Source: Phialocephala subalpina (Eukaryota; Ascomycota; Leotiomycetes; Helotiales; Mollisiaceae). From it: a stretch of DNA of 62,174 nt. This document shows, one piece after another, positions 54,025 to 62,174 of this stretch; within the stretch, counting starts at the first letter, position 1; the number at the start of each line of letters is the position of its first letter. The translations under genes and the position numbers were made by a program. Location: contig FJOG01000021.1 in assembly GCA_900073065.1 (NCBI GenBank), positions 1,108,635 to 1,170,808 of the forward strand, in the 5' to 3' direction. Under the pieces are notes generated by a model that was given only the letters and a program-made list of their open reading frames with translations, did no database searches and was not told the origin of the DNA.

Positions 54025-56000
54025 ATGTCACAACCTATGACGTCACAACCCATGAGTGTCTCAGGAACCCTCCACACGGTCAACCTAGCGAAATATACAT
54101 ACCGTCCAATGCGCAATAAGGATTCTATTCGCCTTATACACCTTCACCATTCTGTCGACGACAGCGCTCCGATTACCGTCTCCATTTTACGCGCCCGCTT
54201 ATCAGATGCAAAGCTAGAGTATGAGGCGCTGTCGTACACTTGGGGCAACCAATATTCGAAACAGATAGTCTTCTGCCGAAACCCGCCGAGTGTCCTAGAG
54301 GTGACGCAGAATTGTTACAGCGCTCTAAGGCGTCTTCGAAACGCGTCTGTCAGGTGCCTCTGGATCGACGCCATCTGTATTAATCAGAACGATGATAACG
54401 AGCGTTCGGCCCAAGTTCAGATGATGGATCGCGTGTTTGCGATAGCATCTAGAGTCATCGTCGACCTTGGAGAAGAGACCTCGGGTAGCCGCCTTCTTTT
54501 TAACGAACTTGTGGAGGCGGAGCAATCAAATAAACTGACTGGCAAATATACGAGACCGTGGCCGAACGATAAGATTATCCAGGAGCTGGATTGCCTTTTC
54601 CGACGGCCATGGTTTTCGCGTGTATGGGTTATTCAAGAAGTTGTTGCAAATCCGTGTGTCAGGATCATGTGTGGGACTCGCCAAAGTTCCTGGGCTGCTT
54701 TACATGCGTGTAGAATGGGATATGCTCAAACTCGTGTGAGTATGAAGGAAGATTCACCAATCATGCGTATAAACCGCCTCTAGCAGCTTCAAGAGTACAA
54801 ATCACCTGATGGTCTATGGCAAATTCTGCTTGATACACGATCGCTGGCCGCGAGTGACCCGAGAGATAGGGTGTTTGCTCTGCTGTACTTGCTTGGGTCT
54901 GGCCTAGACATCAGAGATCAATTAGTTGATTATAGCCAGAGTAGTGAAGTCATTTTCACAAGAGTTGGGAAGCTCCTCCTCTCGCAGGTTGGGCTTAAAC
55001 TTTTGACTGCAACACGCCACGGTCATACCCGAGAAATGCCTTCTTGGGTTCCTGATTGGTCCCAGAAGCACCAGGATAATTTTTGTCGCCCCGGAGACTA
55101 CGACGATCAAGAATTCATCGACCGTGAAGTTGTCGTGGAAGGGGCGGCTTCTAAAACGAGTCAATTTGACGCGAGGTGTCTCGAACATGTAGAACCTAGG
55201 AGTGGTTCGAAAGACTCAGGCTTGTTCGAACTGCAGTCTGTCGGAAAGCATTTGTCTACCTTGAAAGTAAAGGGCGTCCGCATTGGTACCATAATCTACC
55301 AAAGTGGCGTCTTTTCGTTCTCTGATTTCGACGACGCCAAGCATGCATTTTTGAAATTACTTGGTTTCTTCCATTCTGGTCATTCTGATAAGCATCTACC
55401 ATGGTGCACAGAGGGAATCTATCTGCCGTCCGATCTCTTGGCTGGTAAGTGTGAAAAGTGCTTAAAAATGTTTAAATACTGATCTGTAAGTATTTCGACG
55501 TCAATGGCCTTTGGACGGAATTGAATTTGTGGAATGGATAACACGCGGAGACTATACAGTAAGTCATCAGATAGAGGCCTTATGTAACTATAGTACTATC
55601 ACTAATGCACTTACAGCTAATGAGTTTCGATTCCGACGTGGAGGAAATTGATAGTCGTCTTAAAGCGGATGATAGCTATTACTTTACCTCTGAAACAGTC
55701 TACTGCTTTAGACTAGCCATGGAAAGCTGTCGATTATTCGTCACCGAAGATGATACAATCGGGATTGCTCCTCAAAATGCACAGGCAGGAGACGTTGTAT
55801 GCATTGTTAAAGGGGCTTATGCACCTTGCATTTTGCGTCAGATCGCAAGGGACCAGTGGCCTTTAGTCAGCGGAGACTGCTATTTGTGTAGGCATAATTC
55901 TCCCTTTGCATTATATTGGAGTCAGGACAGTTTCAACAAAAGTGAATTGTGGGACCACCATAAGAGAAAAGGGGTGGAAGAGGATTTTTTTATATGCTAA
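54025..56000 (+). pseudogene. HET-domain gene 2 with one in-frame nonsense codon
   Basis: Exons 54025-55444, 55491-55558 and 55617-56000 join in phase, giving 623 sense codons plus one TAG at 54781-54783. The HET blocks are intact: YEALSYTWGN, CLWIDAICINQNDDNERSAQ and RRPWFSRVWVIQEVVANPCV. After the stop the same frame continues with family-typical text: WQILLDTRSLAASDPRDRVF, ALLYLLG, EMPSWVPDWS and, near the end, AQAGDVVCIVKGAYAPCILR. The stop lies in CTC-TAG-CAG and would be CAG before one CpA-to-TpA change, a RIP-type mutation. It is otherwise undamaged, so inactivation is recent, or the stop is bypassed, or it is a sequencing error. Alternatively a truncated 252-residue HET-only protein is made. 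Confidence 0.85.
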
Positions 56001-56463
56001 GATAGTTGAGATTCATTTGAATTAACGTCATGGATAAGATTGGCTAGTAGTTTTTCTAGGAATTTAGTAACTTAACGGATCAGATGATCGGTCCGTATTT
56101 CGTTGAGCGGAACCCGAGGGATTATCGCCGCGAGAAATTGCATGTGACGAACCTGGCGGTAACTAGTCATTAGATAGGCTCGAAGAAGCATGCTGATACT
56201 AAGCCTAGGACTAAGTTCAATCTGACCATAAGTGTTTTTCTCTGCTATTTATAGTTACGAAATGAACCGGGGGATAGATATGCTTTGTATCAATTTTTTT
56301 CTCTTGATTTCGTCAGCAAATCTTGGTATTAAGTAAAGGGTGGAATTTTGTTTGTGAGCGGGTTTGCTAATAATAACTTGCTCGTTATTCTCGCTAGGAT
56401 CAACCCTGTGTGCTGGTGATTTGTTGGTTTCGCTTGCCAATATCAATATAGTCTGCATATATT

Positions 56464-56510
56464 TCGATCGATACCGAACGGAATACCGCAGAAACTTGAA
56501 GTTTGGACCC
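56464..56510 (+). repeat. Dispersed short repeat, partial copy 3
   Basis: TCGATCGATACCG...GCAGAAACTTGAAGTTTGGAC matches the beginning of copy 1 (53435 onward: TCGATTGATACGG...CGGAAACTTGAGGTTTGGAC) in the same orientation. Only the first about 45 bp are present. Confidence 0.5.
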
Positions 56511-56688
56511 AGAAACGTCTAATCACGTGAAATAATGACTTGTAAATTGGTGTAGAGTGGAGACCTCGCCCAATTAGGACTACACGTAATCAAAATGCAC
56601 GTACTAATCGTTTTCAGGGTACTTAAGGGTAGAAAGAAATGTATGACAATATTTGGTACTTTGCGAAAGGGCTTCAAGAGACGGATTG

Positions 56689-56775
56689 AGATCCTGGCCC
56701 AGCTTACCACTGCACAGCCTACGCTCACATACTAGTCCGAATGCGTACAACGAAACCCCCCAGAAAACAGAGGTA
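56689..56775 (-). repeat. Dispersed short repeat, copy 2 (inverted)
   Basis: Read on the minus strand, GGTACCTCTGTTTTCTGGGG, then CGCATTCGGACTAGTATGTG and GTGCAGTGGTAAGCTGGGCC, plus AGGATC, parallels copy 1. Together with copy 1 it brackets HET gene 2 in opposite orientation. The tRNA-like AGTGGTAAGC core is conserved. Confidence 0.55.
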
Positions 56776-57250
56776 CCCTTGTGTATTGAGAAACTATCAG
56801 CCCTTGCTTTACTCATAATTAGCTTTCTCTAATAACCATCTCTCACCCAGACCTGTTCTTACGTCAGCCCGAAACTTGATAAGTTACGTGTCACGACTAG
56901 TCCTTACTAAGTGCGTGATAACTCAATAGTCCGACACGAGAATACAGGTTGCTGCGGATTATTGAACTCGAGTTCAATGGATATACCAATATGTCCCTTT
57001 GCCTGGGTCCCGTGAGGAAGGATCAGATCGAGAGAGTTCGCTACTCCTATCACTAGCACTAGATTCGGGTTCGGGATGACGACCTCGTCGTTATGACTCC
57101 CAAACTTGAGCTTGATTTCCCTGAAAATGACATGTAGTACTTGATAATCTCTAAGGCGCAGTCTATGAACGGTAATTCCCGCCACTTGCCAAGTTGGGGG
57201 CCCGTTTGTATCGTAGTAAGAGTTCTGGCCACAGCTCGTGGGCCCCCTTA

Positions 57251-59868
57251 AGCGAGAATATCAAATTACCCCTTATTTTCCAAAAATCACTATTAGTCTA
57301 ATTATTAATGGTTTCCTTTGAAATATGGACTATAAATTAACGAATATTAATTAATCCTTTTACTTTAATTATATATTTAAGTTTGCAAGTTAATATCTTA
57401 GTATAATAACGAAAGTCACGTGGGTCTACTTAGTCCTAAAGCCTCTAAATCTCCCTATATAATGCTTCCTTAGAAGTCGGCACAAATGGCAATTTCTTTA
57501 ATTCTTTCTTTATCTACCTCCAAACCTTCTTAATAACATTTAAATCAAGTGAAAAAAGCGGTTAATTGAACCCTTGAATATTATATTAAAATTTAATTAA
57601 TTTAGTAACTTTTTTATAAACCTTTGAATTATCCTTTATGAAGATATAATTAGTATCCAATTAATTAAAGAGTAGGAAAATAATCGGTTGGAATGCTTGA
57701 TCTCGATAAACTCGAGAATTTATACTTTTATATTTTTTTTCTTTTTTCAAAAAGATTAATAAAAATTTATAATTTTAATTAATTATTCCCCAAATTATTA
57801 TATTTATTCTCCTTAAGTAATATATTAATTTGATATAATCTGGGCATTTCTTTTTATTAATCTGGCGTATTATTTAGATTTTCTTTCTTTTTCTTAATTT
57901 AAAAATTTATTTATTTAATTAAATAATCTTTTTTAATTTTTTCCTTTGATCGAAAGATTATTTAATTAAATATCCCCAATTAATAATATTCAAGTATAAA
58001 AGCAACTCGTTTCTTAACTTATTATTTAGAGATAAAAAGTTTAAAATAAATTATATATCGATAATAATTTGCTTGGTAGAATTCTCGACGAATTATATAT
58101 AATAATATTTGAATATTAAGAAGCTTTTTAATTTGCTCAAAACTTATATAACGAGTATTATGACTTTGGCAAATAAATCGAATAATCCGATAAATATCTC
58201 TTATAAAAAAGAGTTTTTTCTAATATTATTTCCTTTTCCTAATTATATAACTTATTATAACCTTGTAAATTTTTTATATAAAGGATTTAAGAACTTTTAT
58301 TTCTTTAAAGATTTATTTCTATGATTTCCTATCGATTTGTATTAAACGTATTTTAACGCGCTTAAAGATTTTCTAAATATAATTAAACTTATAAATAAGA
58401 AAAAAAATAAGATATTTATTTGCATTTTGAGTTTAATAAGGTTTGAATTAGTAATTATAATGCAATTAATATTTAAAAAGAAAGGAATGGGAAATTATAA
58501 TAGGGGTATAATCTCGTTTAAAGGATTTACGAATTATAATTCGAATTCTTACAAAAAATTTAATTAATCCCATTTAATAATAAATTAAATAAAATTAAGT
58601 TTATTATAAACTTATTTATTTTACGATAAAAATCAATATATTATAACGATAATATATAAGTTATTATAATATGGATTTTAAATGGTATTATATTTTAATT
58701 TAATAATTAATTAATATTTCTCTCAAAGAAATTAACCTTTTAAATAATAATAATATTTTTTTTCAATTCTATTTAACTTTTAATTTACGTTTAACTTTAA
58801 ATTTTGGGAATTAATTATTTGTTAAATTAGTTTTAATATCGTATAAAATAACGTATTAAATCACGTGATAATCGAATTCCTTAGGATCTAATGGAAATAA
58901 TATTGGGAATATTACTAAGTTAAAATATATTATAATCGAATTAAAGGAATCTTAATAATCCCGAGAATTTGCCGGGGGTAATAAAGCTTATATTCTTTTT
59001 TCAAATAAAATAATATAATTTATATATATTTCGATTAATATTAAATAAAATATTATAAAAACTTAAAATTTAAACTTTTGTTTTCTCAAGCGTTTTATTT
59101 TACGTTAATCGAATAAATAATATATTATTTTTTATTCTCAAATTCGAAATTATATTAATATATTACTTTTATTAATTCTATTTCGTATTATTTTAATATA
59201 TTCTTAAAATATTTTTTAGAAAATATAATTATAAAAATATTATAAAATAATAATAATAAAAAGTATATTTTTATTATATTTTGAATTTAATTATTATTTG
59301 ATTATAATAATCTTAATAAATTATATATCCCAAAATATTTTCATATTTAAAAATATTTTTTTATAATTCGTATATTTATATAATTAAATATAATTAAATA
59401 TTTTATATTAATTCTATTATAAAGAAAATCCGTTTTTATTTGAATAAATAAATAAGGCGAAATAAATTAATAAGAATAAAATAATAATAAGGAAAAATAA
59501 AATAATAATAAAGAAAAATAAATCGATAAGAATAAAGAATAAAATAAAAATAAAGAATAATAAATATAATTTGGACGATCGAACTAAAGAATTTATTTTA
59601 ACTTCTCAAGTATAAGTATTATAATTGAATAAAATTAGAATTAGTTCAAGAATTACTTTGGGAATCCTTTTGGATCCCAATTAAAAGGCGTCCATTCTTA
59701 CTCCCTATTTAAATATATAAGTATTCTTAGACCTCTTATATCAAAGGTCATTTCATATAAAAGGCTTTGGATTTACATTGCAAATCCATCAAATACCGGA
59801 TATAGAATTTTGTTATTATAATATTAGACCCTAAATAAAATATAATAGCAATTATTCCCTATACTTAT
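57251..59868. repeat. Large AT-rich RIP-like block
   Basis: About 2.6 kb of strongly A/T-dominated sequence. Surviving C is mostly in CG, and a simple (AATAAAATAATAATA)-like region occurs at 59450-59570. A 71-codon frame at 58109-58324 has the Lys/Asn/Ile/Phe composition of chance AT-rich frames. The identity of the original repeats is lost. Confidence 0.85.
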
Positions 59869-62064
59869 TCAAAGAATAAGAATTTGGATATCGGTACTTC
59901 TACATAGATTAAGACAACACTGAAGACAAGAATTTCTGCGGAGGATTGATGGACCTTGGCAGGCAACTGTAAAGCACCGAAGATCATCTGCGCCATCTAC
60001 GGGAACAACGCCGACCTGAGAGGTAGAATCCGAAGCTTCTTTGTCCTGACACCAAGGAGAAATATACGAAGAAAAGTGATCCGCAGTTGTGAGTTGAGCA
60101 TGACGATTGTGAGGACATCTTTCAAGCAAAAGTGTATCCCTCAAAGAAAGAAGTATAACCAAGGGGTCGGTTTCGACCACAAAAGAGGTATTAGAGCTAG
60201 AACGCATCATAAGCTTTATGTGAAGTTCCTTGTTATCTTGAATTGTTATTTTCCATGACAACCCGAAGTCCTTGCAAAGATTTAATGGTCGGGAAACCCT
60301 CGGGTAAGAGGGAAGAATAACGGAAGTATTCTTATCATCCTCAATATCATCAGGTGATGACACGACGTTGTAGGTATCGTTTTGGTATCTTAGTGCCCCT
60401 GGCAAACAGTAGAGCTTTAGGTATCCCTGTTTCTCAATGTAGAATGTGTCGAATACGATAGGGTAGATCACCTGACCTTTCCCTGAGGTCATAAGCAAGT
60501 TCCGATCCTCGTCGTCAAACATATGTCCAACCATACTTCTAGCCCATTCGAGAAGTTCCATATCGTCAAAATCATGGGAATTCCCAGTTTTGATGACGTT
60601 AGAGACGCAGTGGTCGAGTTCCCGAGTACTCCCCCTCTCTAGTGAGAGTCTGACCAGTAGCGGTGCTGAAGACTCAAAAAGGGATAGGACAAAGATTTCC
60701 GCGATTATAAAACCTAGTGACCGGAAGAAGTTTTCCTTGTAGCAAAAGTCCTTGTTGGAAGTTGGTTCGGCGTATCTTTGTGTAGAATAGCAGCATTGTT
60801 CACATGGACATTTCTCCATCAATAACTCTAGATGATGAGAAACTAGTGGAAGGTCGGCGATAAGCATGCCCTGTTCGAGGGTGACGAAGTGCACCGGCCC
60901 ATTTAGGGCTAGAGCTTTAGCGTATGTTTGCGCTACAGTCTTAATATTTGGAAGTGGACTAAGGTAGCAGGTGTCCATAGAGTTGTTAATAGAGCCGAGC
61001 AAATGTTCGGAAATCGTAGTTTGGCCAAGACGGGCGAACCTCCCACATTTCATTGCTGACAGAACTTGAGGAATGGCGTGCTCAAGGGCCTGGCGAAGCA
61101 GTCGGAACATCGCGTCACTCTCGAAGCCAAGTTTTTGAAACAGCCACGGATAGTATGACTCAACGGTAACCATTCCGCTCGTGAATTGTTGAGAAGTCGG
61201 TCCAAGGAGTTGAGTTATATCCTCAAGTTGGTGATGAATGACAAGTTCGATTGGCTTGCTTGAATCATTGGCGATAATAACTTTGACCCGAGACTGTGGT
61301 TGTTCACGGACCGCACCTGCTACTCCATCCACGTATAAGGATGGGGGGACCTCGAGACACCACTGTGCGAAGGCCAAGATCCAGGGAGCGGCTTCGCTGA
61401 CTTTTATCGTCGCCCCGATTACCGTCGAGGAGCCCATTCGTGCAACTTGACGAAAAGCACCAACAAGGCCAGCTATTGTCTCTGAAGAAGGCACTCGCAG
61501 GGAATTTTGGTCTAGATTTCGTCGAGCTTCTTCTGAAGAAATCGAAGGCAGGATCTCCTTTCGCAGTACAATTTGCCAACCCACGACGGAGTCAGCAAAG
61601 CCACAACGGTACGATCTAGCTTCAAGACTCCCTAACAGATCATTCAACTGCCTTACGGTCGGCAGCAACGTCAAGTCTGTTGCCGAACTTCTCAGCATGA
61701 TATCGAGGGCCTTTGCGCTGTTGAAAGAGCCGATTGTTGTGACGATAGCAGCCGCTAATCCTAGGAAGCGGATTCCAGCCGAAGTATTGCCGAGTTGAGT
61801 TGCGCAATCGTCTGGGAAAAAGCCTACGAGCCCTTTCAAAAACCTAACGGGAGCTGGTTCTGGTGATGGAACGAGTGTGTACGCGACCTTAGAGGCTGTT
61901 TCGTTGCTTATAGCAATTGTGTTCCCAAATCGCTCACAAACAAGGATGGCGAGGACTTGGACGTTGTCACTTGTGGCCGCAGCTAGGACGCCTCTTAGGA
62001 CGGAAAACACCGATTGCGAGGTTTCATTAAGGCTCCATTGGACTTGAATAGGTGATGTTGACAT
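59869..62064 (-). CDS. Conserved fungal orphan protein, 731 residues
   Basis: An uninterrupted frame from ATG 62064 to a stop at 59869. The N-terminal part is mostly helical and hydrophobic-patterned (FLKGLVGFFPDDCATQLGNT, GIRFLGLAAAIVTTIGSFNS). It includes a conserved-looking block (LLPTVRQLNDLLGSLEARSY, RCGFADSVVGWQIVLRKE) that I associate with a large ascomycete family of unknown function. A cysteine cluster (MEKCPCEQCCYST) at about 425 may bind metal. One strongly hydrophobic helix follows (LGFIIAEIFVLSLF). The last about 20 residues are Cys-rich. No HET, NACHT or kinase motif is seen. The gene is intact although it abuts a 2.6-kb RIP-like block. Confidence 0.75.
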   Translation of the reverse strand: MSTSPIQVQWSLNETSQSVFSVLRGVLAAATSDNVQVLAILVCERFGNTIAISNETASKVAYTLVPSPEPAPVRFLKGLVGFFPDDCATQLGNTSAGIRFLGLAAAIVTTIGSFNSAKALDIMLRSSATDLTLLPTVRQLNDLLGSLEARSYRCGFADSVVGWQIVLRKEILPSISSEEARRNLDQNSLRVPSSETIAGLVGAFRQVARMGSSTVIGATIKVSEAAPWILAFAQWCLEVPPSLYVDGVAGAVREQPQSRVKVIIANDSSKPIELVIHHQLEDITQLLGPTSQQFTSGMVTVESYYPWLFQKLGFESDAMFRLLRQALEHAIPQVLSAMKCGRFARLGQTTISEHLLGSINNSMDTCYLSPLPNIKTVAQTYAKALALNGPVHFVTLEQGMLIADLPLVSHHLELLMEKCPCEQCCYSTQRYAEPTSNKDFCYKENFFRSLGFIIAEIFVLSLFESSAPLLVRLSLERGSTRELDHCVSNVIKTGNSHDFDDMELLEWARSMVGHMFDDEDRNLLMTSGKGQVIYPIVFDTFYIEKQGYLKLYCLPGALRYQNDTYNVVSSPDDIEDDKNTSVILPSYPRVSRPLNLCKDFGLSWKITIQDNKELHIKLMMRSSSNTSFVVETDPLVILLSLRDTLLLERCPHNRHAQLTTADHFSSYISPWCQDKEASDSTSQVGVVPVDGADDLRCFTVACQGPSILRRNSCLQCCLNLCRSTDIQILIL

Positions 62065-62174
62065 CTCGGGCTTATTTCTCTGGAATGAATATAGCTAAGG
62101 ATACTTGTATGATAAATTCACTGAAAGAAGTGGATAGTGAAAAGACCAACTGGCTGCGGACAGTCGTATTTGAA
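62065..62174. promoter_or_regulatory. Upstream end of the orphan gene
   Basis: Only 110 bp precede the start codon of the orphan gene before the window ends. They should hold its leader and part of its promoter; no distinct motif is seen. Confidence 0.4.

Larger units (their letters stand above)
56001..57250. other. Intergenic with repeat relics
   Basis: Contains two further copies of the short repeat (56464-56510 and 56689-56775). 56907-57185 on the minus strand is open for about 90 codons (VVIPNPNLVLVIGVANSLDL) but carries no recognised domain. No firm gene. Confidence 0.4.

Noticed and set aside
58109..58324. 71-codon frame in the AT-rich block
   Set aside because: Composition (Lys, Asn, Ile, Phe, Tyr) is that of chance frames in A/T-rich DNA and shows no motif.
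1..62174. CRISPR arrays, operons, bacterial promoters, rRNA or tRNA genes
   Set aside because: No array of regularly spaced repeats, no rRNA signature and no complete tRNA cloverleaf was found. The intron-rich genes show a eukaryotic genome, so bacterial features are not expected.

Overview
The window is fungal nuclear DNA, almost certainly a filamentous ascomycete. The reasons are short introns (about 50-150 bp, GT...AG), a Zn2Cys6 regulator, a GH72 glucanosyltransferase, an AUR1-type sphingolipid enzyme, HET-domain genes, and GC-balanced gene blocks broken up by very AT-rich blocks in which C is seldom followed by A. That pattern fits repeat-induced point mutation (RIP). A leotiomycete-like host is my best guess from the gene families, but it is inference.

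Layout. 1-6000: gene-poor, decayed DNA with two possible nucleotidyltransferase-family genes (one cut short by an AT-rich edge) and several coding remnants. 6048-15881: ordinary genes: a metallophosphoesterase, a Dabb-domain gene whose 5' part lies in a perfect 250-bp tandem duplication, a GPI-anchored GH72 enzyme, a secreted two-domain VOC protein, a stretch with a dispersed 15-bp motif, and a HAUS6-like augmin subunit. 16306-25501: a Zn2Cys6 regulator next to a 14-TM MFS exporter, with a shared CACTCCG-type motif in both promoters, then a convergent regulator-like gene, a decayed FAD-oxidase tail and an MDR oxidoreductase. 25560-34160: two AT-rich blocks (the second holding a 591-bp assembly gap) enclosing AUR1 and a large membrane glycoprotein gene.

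34381-41903 looks like an accessory island: an OrsD-type zinc-finger pseudogene, an intact HET gene, a 5'-truncated gene tail, and a divergent pair made of a C-terminally membrane-anchored protein and a trypsin-fold protease with a complete His/Asp/Ser triad. 43825-50996 holds two head-to-head SMP/C2 paralogs (Mug190-like) sharing a 406-bp intergenic promoter. A small acidic membrane-protein gene follows, and its last codons come from a 276-bp inverted-repeat element.

52343-62174 is accessory again: a HET fragment with several RIP-type stops, related short repeats on both sides of a second HET gene that carries one in-frame TAG, a 2.5-kb AT-rich block, and an intact 731-residue orphan gene.

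The best candidate for a new system is the HET / membrane protein / protease neighbourhood at 35.5-41.9 kb. In fungi, HET domains trigger regulated cell death and proteases can activate death effectors, but the functional link here rests only on proximity and architecture. All gene models were built by hand from reading frame, phase and splice-site agreement, with no expression evidence.
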